A stretch of 64,000 nucleotides of DNA, from assembly GCA_942492375.1 (NCBI GenBank), contig CALOEL010000012.1, forward strand, positions 1 to 64,000, given 5' to 3'. Source of the DNA: JAHEAO01 sp942492375. Lineage in GTDB: Bacteria; Pseudomonadota; Alphaproteobacteria; Rhodobacterales; Rhodobacteraceae. How positions within the stretch are numbered: position 1 is the first letter of the stretch; every line of letters begins with the position of its first letter. Below, one piece after another: positions 18,558 through 25,749 of this stretch. The notes under the pieces are model-generated. The model was not told the origin of the DNA. It made no database searches and worked only from the letters and a program-made list of their open reading frames with translations. Position numbers and translations under genes: made by a program.

Positions 18558-19217
18558 TTAGCTCTGTGCTGCGGCGACTTCCGCCGCGACCAGTTGCCGC
18601 AGTTCAGCCTCCCCGAACGGGTCGAGCGGCTTGCCGTTCACGAAGAACGTCGGCGTTTGACGGACCCCGACGATTTCGACATCGGCGCGGTCCTGGTTGA
18701 GCACCGCCACGACATCGGGGGCCAGCATCTGGGTGCGGGCAGCCTCCGCATCGAGGCCTGCGGTCGCAGCGATCTGCAGAATCAAACCCGCCTCCGGCGC
18801 TCCGTGCGAGGCCCATCTGGGCTGCTCGCGCAAGACCGCTTCCAGCACGGGCTTGAACACGTCTTGCATGCGCGCGGCCTCGAGCACACGGATCGCTTCC
18901 TCCGAGGCTTCGCCGTGAAACGGCGTGTAGCGGATCACGACGCGCACCGCGTCTCCGTGCTCCGCCATGATCTCTTCGACGACCGGGTAGAAGGCGCGGC
19001 ACGCCTCGCAGGCCGGGTCGAAGAATTCGACAATTGTGACCGGCGCATCTTCGCGTCCGAGAATCGGGGAGTAAGGCCGGATCAGCGCATCGGCCAGTTC
19101 CGGGTCGACCGGGTCGGCCTCGGCGATCGGCGTGGGGCGAGTTGCATACCAGGCTGCCCCGCCGAAACCAACGGCACCGAGGGCGAGAACGGACAGGACA
19201 AGACCGCGTCGATTCAT
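18558..19217 (-). CDS. DsbA-family thiol oxidoreductase
   Basis: A 219-residue periplasmic thioredoxin-fold protein with an N-terminal anchor or signal and the active site CEAC (Cys70, Cys73; FFDPACEACRAF). The cis-proline loop is RQTPTFFVNG. I chose ATG 19217 because it overlaps the dsbB stop (ATGA). DsbA enzymes introduce disulfides into exported proteins and are re-oxidised by DsbB, here the adjacent gene, so the pair is a dedicated system. Confidence 0.9.
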   Translation of the reverse strand: MNRRGLVLSVLALGAVGFGGAAWYATRPTPIAEADPVDPELADALIRPYSPILGREDAPVTIVEFFDPACEACRAFYPVVEEIMAEHGDAVRVVIRYTPFHGEASEEAIRVLEAARMQDVFKPVLEAVLREQPRWASHGAPEAGLILQIAATAGLDAEAARTQMLAPDVVAVLNQDRADVEIVGVRQTPTFFVNGKPLDPFGEAELRQLVAAEVAAAQS

Positions 19218-19636
19218 TCTTGTGTTTCCTTCAATGAGAGAGCCGACAGCAGGCCGATCATCGCGAAGCCGACGAGCGCCATCAGCGGGATCGGGATGCC
19301 GAACACCAGTTGATTGTCGTCGGTACAGGACGGGCCTGTCGCCGTGCAAGGCTGGATGCGTTCGGGGATCACGCCGACATAGAGGCTGAGGTGCCAGAGT
19401 GCTATGGCGGCACCACCGATTGCCAGTGCGATCCCGTAGCGACCCACGCGCCGATCCTGCCACCACAGCCCGAGCCCGAGGACGATGGCCAGGGGAAACA
19501 TGAAGGCGCGCTGGAACCAGCAGAGCATGCAAGGCGTCTGCCCCAGCACCTCGCCGATGAAGAGCACGGCAAGCGACGCGGTGAGCGCGATGAACCAGGC
19601 CAGCCCGAGGGCGGTCTCTCCGGTCAATCGGGTCAT
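19214..19636 (-). CDS. dsbB: Disulfide bond formation protein B
   Basis: A 140-residue four-helix membrane protein that passes electrons from DsbA to quinone. Both cysteine pairs are present: C36/C39 (CMLC) and C97/C104 (CTATGPSC). It overlaps dsbA and lies five bases after the first SCO gene. Confidence 0.92.
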   Translation of the reverse strand: MTRLTGETALGLAWFIALTASLAVLFIGEVLGQTPCMLCWFQRAFMFPLAIVLGLGLWWQDRRVGRYGIALAIGGAAIALWHLSLYVGVIPERIQPCTATGPSCTDDNQLVFGIPIPLMALVGFAMIGLLSALSLKETQE

Positions 19637-19641
19637 AATGA

Positions 19642-20244
19642 TCAGATCCTCTCTCTCAGATCGGCGAGGATCTCTTCGGCGGGCGTGCCATAGGGCCAGG
19701 ACTCCGAGAAGCCTGCTTGCGTGTCGAAAAGGAAAAGATGCGACGTGTGACCCATCGTGTATCCGCCCGGCGCGGTGGCTTCCTCGATCCGCTCATAGAA
19801 TATCGGGAAGGTCTCGGATGTTGCGGCGATCTGCTCCGGAGTGCCGGTAAGCCCGATGATCCCTGCGTCGAACAGCGGCACATATTCGGCAAGTGCCGTC
19901 GGCGTATCCCGGTCGGGATCGATCGTGATGAAAATCGGCTGAACCATTGCCGCCTGATCGCCCAAGCCCTCCATCACGGCCGCGACCTCGGACAGTGTTG
20001 TCGGACAGACGTCAGGGCAATTGGTGAAGCCGAAGAAGACCAGCATCCAGCGCCCTGCGAAATCTTCCTCCGTTTGGACCATTCCCCGATGATCGGTCAA
20101 TTCGAAATCAGCAAAAAACGGTGGTTCATTCTCGGCTCGGGCAAGGTCGGAACGGTAGTCGGACCACAGCAACAGCCAGATGAATAAGAACGCCCCCACG
20201 CCCGCCAATAACCACAATACCCTCTGAAGACCTGAAAGCCTCAC
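19642..20244 (-). CDS. SCO1/SenC family protein, first gene of the long operon
   Basis: A 200-residue membrane-anchored protein with the copper site Cys76/Cys80 (CPDVCP) and His166 (MGHTSHLF). It is the first gene behind the MerR-type promoter at 20281-20311 and heads the 13-gene minus-strand operon ending with ctaG. It could serve in copper transfer to oxidase or as a thiol reductase for SCO/PCu(A)C proteins. Confidence 0.92.
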   Translation of the reverse strand: MRLSGLQRVLWLLAGVGAFLFIWLLLWSDYRSDLARAENEPPFFADFELTDHRGMVQTEEDFAGRWMLVFFGFTNCPDVCPTTLSEVAAVMEGLGDQAAMVQPIFITIDPDRDTPTALAEYVPLFDAGIIGLTGTPEQIAATSETFPIFYERIEEATAPGGYTMGHTSHLFLFDTQAGFSESWPYGTPAEEILADLRERI

Positions 20245-20280
20245 GCCGCTCCGCCCGAACTTGATTCTATGTTTTGTGTG

Positions 20281-20311
20281 CGTTTACATCCTCTAGCTAC
20301 TGTAGGTTCAA
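20281..20311 (-). promoter_or_regulatory. MerR-family (CadR/PbrR-type) promoter of the 13-gene operon
   Basis: TTGAAC (20311-20306), a 19-bp spacer and TAAACG (20286-20281). The imperfect dyad CCTACAG, TAG, CTAGAGG resembles PbrR/CadR operators. It is divergent from the merR gene and its own site at 20383-20413, the standard arrangement for a MerR regulator and its target. Confidence 0.75.
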
Positions 20312-20382
20312 GCGTGATTGTCATTGATCGGCTGACAATCACCGATCTGTGAAACCCAGGTGAAGCTTGTGATGCGCGCTGC

Positions 20383-20413
20383 TTAAAGCTACACCCACTG
20401 TAGGTAATGTGGA
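20383..20413 (+). promoter_or_regulatory. MerR-type autoregulatory promoter
   Basis: TTAAAG (20383-20388), a 19-bp spacer with the perfect repeat CTACA, five bases, TGTAG (20389-20403), then TGTGGA. It aligns exactly with the site at 21948-21978 and lies just before the merR gene at 20423. Confidence 0.6.
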
Positions 20414-20422
20414 GAGCCTGAA

Positions 20423-20851
20423 ATGCTGACGATTGGGACGCTTGCGAAGAAGACTGGAACGAAAGTGCAGACCATCCGGTATTACGAGCAGATCGGGCTT
20501 ATGCCTGAGCCCGGCAGGACCGAGGGCGGTCAGCGCCGCTATGGCGACGCCGAACTCGACCGCCTGGCGTTCGTCCGGCACGCGCGTCAACTGGGGTTCT
20601 CGCTGGAAGCGATCCGCGAACTGCTCGACCTCAGCGATCATCCGGGAAAGTCCTGCGCGGAGGCGGATGCAATCGCCCGTCGACAGCTAAAGCAAGTGGA
20701 GCAACGACTGGCTCGGCTAGAGGCGCTGCGCACGGAATTAAAGCGGATGGTGCATGAGTGCAGCGGCGGGCAGACTTCCGATTGCCGTGTGCTTGAGGTG
20801 CTGCGCGACCATTCGGAATGTCTGACCGAGCATGAAGAAATCGGCGCCTGA
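20423..20851 (+). CDS. MerR-family regulator sensing divalent metals (ZntR/CadR/PbrR-like)
   Basis: A 142-residue regulator with an N-terminal winged helix (VQTIRYYEQIGLMPEPGR) and a dimerisation helix. Metal ligands follow the ZntR-like pattern: Cys78 (KSCAEAD), Cys113 and Cys121 (ECSGGQTSDCRVL), with His130 and Cys133 near the end. Cys78 replaces the serine found in Cu(I) sensors, so Zn, Cd or Pb is the likely signal. It probably activates the sites at 844, 20281 and 21948 and its own promoter. Confidence 0.9.
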   Translation: MLTIGTLAKKTGTKVQTIRYYEQIGLMPEPGRTEGGQRRYGDAELDRLAFVRHARQLGFSLEAIRELLDLSDHPGKSCAEADAIARRQLKQVEQRLARLEALRTELKRMVHECSGGQTSDCRVLEVLRDHSECLTEHEEIGA

Positions 20852-20852
20852 G

Positions 20853-21179
20853 ATGCCCGCTGCGCTTGCCTATCCGCTCGCGGCACTTGCCGAAATTGCA
20901 GGGTGTTTCGCCATCTGGGCCTGGTGGCGTCTCGGTGCCTCGGCACTTTGGATTGTGCCTGGCATTGCCGCACTCGTGGTGTTCGGATGGCTCCTGGCGC
21001 AGGTAGAGACTGTCGCCGCGGGCCGCGCATTCGCAGCCTATGGTGGCGTCTATATAGCGTCCTCGGTTCTTTGGATGTGGTTGGCCGAAGGACATAGGCC
21101 TGATAGATGGGACCTTCTCGGCACCGCCGTTTGTTTGCTGGGGGCGACAGTCATTCTTGCCGCGCCGCGCGGAGATTGA
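20853..21179 (+). CDS. YnfA family inner membrane protein
   Basis: A 108-residue, four-helix membrane protein of the UPF0060/YnfA family, related to small multidrug-resistance transporters. The motif ALAEIAGCFAIWAWWRLG is diagnostic. I chose ATG 20853, one base after the merR stop, because it gives the family's length; an ATG at 20832 would overlap merR. It is probably co-transcribed with merR. Confidence 0.9.
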   Translation: MPAALAYPLAALAEIAGCFAIWAWWRLGASALWIVPGIAALVVFGWLLAQVETVAAGRAFAAYGGVYIASSVLWMWLAEGHRPDRWDLLGTAVCLLGATVILAAPRGD

Positions 21180-21317
21180 AAAACGGGCTCGTCCGGCTCA
21201 AGCTCGAAATAGAATTCGATTGCCTTTGATCCATTCAAGATAGACGGAGGATTCTCGGAACAATAGCTCGTCGCTCGAGGTTGCAATTCGGTAAGGTTTG
21301 AGGATTGGCAATAGCTT

Positions 21318-21938
21318 GTGGCAGAGAAGAAGAACGCATCGGAAAGACGCACACTCTGGATCGTGCTTGGTCTCAACATCGGGCTGGCAGTCGCTTTCTT
21401 CGCCTCGGGTGCATTCGGCGATTCAAGCGCGCTTATCGCCAATGGCCTCGACAATCTGTCGGACAGTTTCGTCTACGCGATCAGCCTCTTCGCGCTGTCC
21501 CGCTCCGCCAAGTGGAAGCGCGGAGCGGCAAACGTTTCGGGCGGCCTGCTGATCCTCTTCGCCCTTGGCATCCTTTATGACGCCTGGCGCCGCTACGTCG
21601 GCGGATCGGATCCTCTTGGCACGATCATGATTGTCATGGCGCTGGTAGCGGCGGCCATAAACGCACTTTGCGTCTGGCTGTTGGCGCGGCTTCGCGATCC
21701 GGACGTGAACATCCGAGCGGCGAATACGTTCAGCTGGAACGACTTCGCGGCCAACCTCGGGATTGTCGTCGCAGGGGGGCTCGTGGCCTGGCTCGGAACG
21801 AACTGGCCGGACCTTATGGTGGGCGTGATTGTCGCCGGCATCGCGGCCTGGGGTGGCGTCGGAATCCTGAAAGACGCGCACGGCGAACACCACAAGGCGG
21901 AGCACAATGACGATCAGGTAACCAAGGACACGGCCTGA
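21318..21938 (+). CDS. CDF-like cation transporter without C-terminal domain
   Basis: A 206-residue protein with six predicted helices resembling the membrane half of cation diffusion facilitators. The canonical HxxxD metal site of helix II reads GLDNLSD, and that of helix V reads SWNDFAAN, so both histidines are replaced. The cytoplasmic ferredoxin-like domain is missing and the C-terminus is short and His-rich (DAHGEHHKAEHNDD). It begins with GTG. This compact branch is found near CzcD genes; its metal is unknown. Confidence 0.75.
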   Translation: MAEKKNASERRTLWIVLGLNIGLAVAFFASGAFGDSSALIANGLDNLSDSFVYAISLFALSRSAKWKRGAANVSGGLLILFALGILYDAWRRYVGGSDPLGTIMIVMALVAAAINALCVWLLARLRDPDVNIRAANTFSWNDFAANLGIVVAGGLVAWLGTNWPDLMVGVIVAGIAAWGGVGILKDAHGEHHKAEHNDDQVTKDTA

Positions 21939-21947
21939 AATCGGGGC

Positions 21948-21978
21948 TTGAAGCTACAGTGACTGTAGCAACTACATT
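21948..21978 (+). promoter_or_regulatory. MerR-type promoter with a perfect 17-bp palindrome
   Basis: TTGAAG (21948-21953), 19-bp spacer and TACATT (21973-21978). The spacer carries GCTACAGT-G-ACTGTAGC (21953-21969), a perfect dyad with eight-base arms and the most symmetrical MerR site in the window. It drives the transglutaminase/czcD/STAS operon. With +1 expected near 21985, translation must begin at GTG 22008. Confidence 0.85.
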
Positions 21979-22007
21979 TTCTCGTGAACGATTCGAGGAG
22001 ATATCCC

Positions 22008-22778
22008 GTGAACCCCGCCGACCCTCATTTGGCCGAAACCCGGCTGCTGGATTTTGACACGCCTTCGATCGCGAAACTGATCGAGGATCGCGGCTGGCTA
22101 GATGTTCCCCGCCATGACCGATCCGGTGCCGTCTACGATTTCGTCAGGAACGAGATTGCCTTCGGCTACAACCGCGCCGACGACATCCCGGCTTCCGAGG
22201 TGCTCGAAGATGGCTATGGGCAATGCAACACCAAGGGCACGCTCCTCATGGGCCTGCTGCGTGGCGTCGGAATACGTTGCCGACTGCACGGCTTCACCAT
22301 CCACAAGGCGCTTCAGAGAGGCGTCGTTCCGGAACTCGTCTATCCCCTCGCGCCCTCCGAAATCCTCCATTCCTGGGTCGAGGTGGATCTGGGTGACGGA
22401 TGGGTCAATCTTGAAGGCTTCATTTTGGACGCGCCTTTCCTGCAAACGCTGCAACAGGAATTCAGCGACACCGATAGTCTGTGCGGCTACGGGGTTGGAA
22501 CGGAGTGTCTGAGCGCCCCGCCTGTCACCTGGACCGGAAATGACACCTATATCCAGAAGACCGGTATTGTCCGCGATTTCGGAACCTTCGACGCACCCGA
22601 CAACTTTTACGCAGACCACCGCCAGAGCTTCGGGTTCCTGCGCGACTTTCTCTATCGCCACGTCGTCCGGCACTGGATGAACGCTCGCGTGCGAAAAATC
22701 CGCCGGGGAGCCTTGCCGCGGGTTCCGGGCCTCGGTCGACCCAACCACAGCCATGAGGAGACAGGCCGTGCCGCATGA
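22008..22778 (+). CDS. Transglutaminase-like cysteine protease family protein
   Basis: A 256-residue cytoplasmic protein with a transglutaminase-core fold. The likely catalytic triad is Cys in YGQCNTKG, His in LHSWVEVDL and Asp/Glu in VNLEGFILD. I chose GTG 22008 because GAGGAG lies seven bases upstream and earlier starts fall at or before the transcription start. Targets are unknown; the fold covers peptidases, amidases and cross-linking enzymes. It is the first gene of a metal-induced operon and overlaps czcD, so a link to Zn/Cd/Pb stress is likely. Confidence 0.82.
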   Translation: MNPADPHLAETRLLDFDTPSIAKLIEDRGWLDVPRHDRSGAVYDFVRNEIAFGYNRADDIPASEVLEDGYGQCNTKGTLLMGLLRGVGIRCRLHGFTIHKALQRGVVPELVYPLAPSEILHSWVEVDLGDGWVNLEGFILDAPFLQTLQQEFSDTDSLCGYGVGTECLSAPPVTWTGNDTYIQKTGIVRDFGTFDAPDNFYADHRQSFGFLRDFLYRHVVRHWMNARVRKIRRGALPRVPGLGRPNHSHEETGRAA

Positions 22779-23733
22779 TCACGGCCACGCCCACATCGAC
22801 CCTGAATCCGGCGATCGTCGTGTCACCATCGCCATCTGGGCCAACGGCCTTCTGACCGTTGCGCAGATCGTCGGCGGCATCCTGTCCGGCAGCCTCGCGC
22901 TGATCGCGGATGCCCTGCACAACTTTTCCGACATGGCGTCGCTAGTGATCGCCTTTGCCGCCCGGAAAATCTCGCGGCGGCCTGCGGACGAACGCATGAC
23001 TTTCGGCTATGGGCGGGTTGAAATCGTCGCAGCACTCATCAACTACACGACCCTGATCCTGATCGGCTTCTACCTGATCTACGAGGGTGGCATGCGCATG
23101 ATCGACCCACCCGAGGTACAGGGCTGGACGGTGGTGATCCTGGGCGGCATCGCGCTTTTCATCGACACGCTGACGGCGATGCTTACCTATTCGATGCAGA
23201 AGGGCAGCGTGAACATCCGCGCGCTCTTCCTGCACAACCTGTCGGACGCCGCCGCCTCGGTTGCTGTCGTCTTTGGCGGCACCCTGATCATCCTTTACGA
23301 CATGCGCTGGGTCGACCCGGCGATCACCATCGGCATCGCTCTGTACATTCTCTATCTGGCTTTAACCGAGATCGGCGGCCCGATCCGGACGCTGATGCTC
23401 GGCAGTCCACCGGACATCGACAATGAAGCCGTCATCGAGGCGATGCGGGGCGTCGATGGTGTCACGGACGTTCATCACGTGCACCTGTGGCAGATGCAGG
23501 AGCACGAGGCGGCTCTGGACTGCCACGTCGTGCTGACAGCGGACGGCTGGGGTCAAATCGAAAAGATCAAGGCCGCGATCAAGGACCGGCTGAAGGACGA
23601 TTTCAGCATCGGTCATTCGAGTCTGGAATTTGAGCACGAAGACCGCGCACACGAAAACGCTGACCTTTACGGTCACGGCAAGCCGGAAAAAGAGGAGGAA
23701 AACCATGTTCACCGAGACACTGACAGATCATGA
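22768..23733 (+). CDS. czcD: CzcD-type cation diffusion facilitator
   Basis: A 321-residue proton-coupled Zn/Cd/Co exporter. It begins VPHDHGHAH, a His-rich N-terminus. Both metal-site motifs are intact (LHNFSD in helix II, LHNLSD in helix V), and a C-terminal ferredoxin-like domain ends in a His-rich tail (DLYGHGKPEKEEENHVH). I chose GTG 22768, preceded by AGGAG, which overlaps the transglutaminase by 11 bases. It is the intact efflux partner in a region where zntA is broken. Confidence 0.93.
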   Translation: MPHDHGHAHIDPESGDRRVTIAIWANGLLTVAQIVGGILSGSLALIADALHNFSDMASLVIAFAARKISRRPADERMTFGYGRVEIVAALINYTTLILIGFYLIYEGGMRMIDPPEVQGWTVVILGGIALFIDTLTAMLTYSMQKGSVNIRALFLHNLSDAAASVAVVFGGTLIILYDMRWVDPAITIGIALYILYLALTEIGGPIRTLMLGSPPDIDNEAVIEAMRGVDGVTDVHHVHLWQMQEHEAALDCHVVLTADGWGQIEKIKAAIKDRLKDDFSIGHSSLEFEHEDRAHENADLYGHGKPEKEEENHVHRDTDRS

Positions 23734-24067
23734 CGACACGATTGGCCTCGCCTGCGAGGGCAAGCTCAGCGAAAGCGACCTGAAGCGGATGCACGCCCTG
23801 CTGCATGAGCGCTTGCAGGGGACGAGCAAGCCCGGCCTGATTCTCGATCTCACGAGGTTCAAAGGCTACGAGGGACCGTCCGCATTGCTCGAAGATCTGA
23901 AAATCGACACAGCCCATATGAATGACTTCGGTCGCGTTGCTGTGGTCAGCGAGGGGGCTTTTATGGAGTGGGGCACCAGGTTCGCCGATGTGCTGACCAA
24001 GGCCGAACTCCGCCAGTTCGACCCGACGGAAATGGATGCGGCAATCACTTGGGTGCGCGACAGGTGA
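23705..24067 (+). CDS. STAS/SpoIIAA-like protein (DUF3478)
   Basis: A 120-residue protein starting MFTETL after an AGGAGG-like site. The fold is SpoIIAA/STAS-like (GLILDLTRFKGYEGPSALLEDL), a family of stand-alone proteins of unclear function seen beside ion transporters. It overlaps the czcD 3' end by 29 bases and is probably translated with it. Confidence 0.85.
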   Translation: MFTETLTDHDDTIGLACEGKLSESDLKRMHALLHERLQGTSKPGLILDLTRFKGYEGPSALLEDLKIDTAHMNDFGRVAVVSEGAFMEWGTRFADVLTKAELRQFDPTEMDAAITWVRDR

Positions 24068-24071
24068 GCCA

Positions 24072-24203
24072 ATGCGCCGCATCATTTTCTTTTTCGGTAC
24101 CCTCGTCGGCGGTTTGGCGACCATTGCGACGGTCTTCGGCTCGCCGGGGCCTGAACGATACCACCCTCGCAGGACCGACAGGCGTATTTTGGCCGCCGAG
24201 TGA
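24072..24203 (+). pseudogene. Small membrane or exported protein truncated by the IS66 remnant
   Basis: A 43-codon frame begins MRRIIFFFGTLVGGLATIAT, a clear hydrophobic N-terminus, four bases after the STAS gene. From about 24152 the sequence is IS66-derived on the opposite strand, so the rest of the gene was lost. The original product cannot be identified. Confidence 0.5.
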
Positions 24204-25256
24204 CAATCACCCGGAGCTGCGCAGGCACGATATCCAGCCGCTCGCTGACATTCTCGCCGATCACGTGAAGTTGACAGCAGCAAGCGCAGATCGTGCTTTC
24301 CGTATCAATCGCTTCCTCTATGCGCGCTAAGTGCTTTGGCAGCGAGCCTCGGTTGGCTTTGGGTAGGCGCGGCTCGCCACTGACACGCCGATCGTCGGCC
24401 TCGTCTGCGGCATGCACTATATCTTGGGCGGCCTCGATATCATCCAGCGTCAGTTTATACTACTCAGGACAGGCCCTCTCGGACTTGGCGCCAAACATCG
24501 CGCGCTTGCAATCGGCGATCAGCTCTTCCAGTTGCGCGATGCGATCTTCTTTGCGCGCGATAGCCCCTCTCTGGTCTGCAATCGGGGACCGCGAGGCCAA
24601 AATCATCGCCTTCAGCGGATCCGTATCATCAGGAAGATCAGCCGCAACCACTCTGCGCGCGATCTACCAAATCCAGAGGATGGCCACCCGCTCAAATTGC
24701 GTCCTGAGTCACTCCGCCGCAGTGGGCGCACGCTCCTCCAGCGCCTTCACTTTTCGCCAGTCGAGGCCTGCAAACAACGCCTCGAACTGGGCGTGATTGA
24801 ACGACATCAGACCATCCCGGCTGGCCGGCCGGGTTAACGTCGTCTCCTCCAGCCGCTTGAAGTTCATCACCAGTCCCGTGCCGTCCCAGTACAGGAGCTT
24901 CAGCCGATCCGCCCGTTGGCGCGGAAGACAAATACCGTCCCGGTGACGGTTCTTCCTGGGCTCGTTTTTGACCGGCGCCGCCAGCCCGTCATGGCCCTTG
25001 CGGAAGTCAACGGGCTTGGTCGCCACCACGATCCGCACCCGGTTCGACGGGGAAGATCATGTGCCGAGCAATCGCACAATCTCCGCGAACCGCGCGACGG
25101 GCGTCTTCGCATCCAGCCACATCGCCACAGACGATCTCAAGCGTTGCATCTCCGGTCCTCGCCAATCCGTTCTTTCACCTCATCCGGCCATCGCCGATGA
25201 CCCCGAGACCCAACAATCGCATCGATGTCTGTGAGAAACTCCGTTGAGCGCTCCAT
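24152..25256 (-). mobile_element. Degenerate IS66-family element
   Basis: About 1.1 kb of transposase debris against a usual 2.4-2.7 kb. From 25256 downward: a TnpA-like start (MERSTEFLTDIDAIV, RRWPDEVKERI); a TnpB-like part at 24709-25038 (TKPVDFRKGHDGLA, LYWDGTGLVMNFKRLE) with a frameshift; the TnpC N-terminus at 24460-24651 (EDRIAQLEELIADCKRAMFG); and the TnpC zinc-finger region at 24152-24417 (SERLDIVPAQLRVIVTRR, YACRSCEGGIVQAPA). The DDE catalytic part is missing, so it cannot move itself. I could not identify terminal repeats or a target duplication. Confidence 0.82.
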
Positions 25257-25317
25257 GGAGAAATACCGAAGAGCACAATCGCAAGGAGGATCGCCGAAGC
25301 CAAACCCTCGTACCCGA

Positions 25318-25737
25318 CTACGCTGTTTTCTCGAGTTGCTCTTCGTCGCGGTGTTTCGTTGCCAAATCGGCGAGGATTGGGCAATCCGGGCGGTGATCCC
25401 CGGCACAGGCGTCCACCAGATGTGCCAGCGTCGCGCGCATTTCCTTCAGCTCCGCGATCTTGTCGTCGATCCGTTCGAGATGCTGCTCTGCGATATCCTT
25501 GACCTCTGCACTGGCGCGTTTTTCGTCTTCGTACAGAGCAAGAAGATTGCGGCAGTCCTCTATGCTGAAGCCGAGCGCACGGGAACGTCCGAGGAACGCG
25601 AGCTTATGTGCATCGCTTTCGCGGAATGTGCGATAGCCGTTCGTGCTGCGAAGAGGCTTCACAAGCCCGATATCCTCATAATAGCGGATCGTTTTGGCCG
25701 GCAGACCCGAAAGGGCGGCGACATCTCCAATGTTCAT
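25318..25737 (-). CDS. cueR: CueR copper-responsive MerR-family activator
   Basis: A 139-residue Cu(I)/Ag(I)/Au(I) sensor. The N-terminal winged helix (AKTIRYYEDIGLVKP) is followed by the dimer helix. The metal loop is Cys111-x7-Cys119 (CAGDHRPDC), and residue 76 is serine (RASAEV), the CueR signature that excludes divalent metals. It lies 12 bases after copA in the same direction. It probably controls the TTGACC-type promoters at 28296, 28352, 33362, 33440, 37054 and 53747. Confidence 0.93.
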   Translation of the reverse strand: MNIGDVAALSGLPAKTIRYYEDIGLVKPLRSTNGYRTFRESDAHKLAFLGRSRALGFSIEDCRNLLALYEDEKRASAEVKDIAEQHLERIDDKIAELKEMRATLAHLVDACAGDHRPDCPILADLATKHRDEEQLEKTA

Positions 25738-25749
25738 TTTTGGTCCTCC

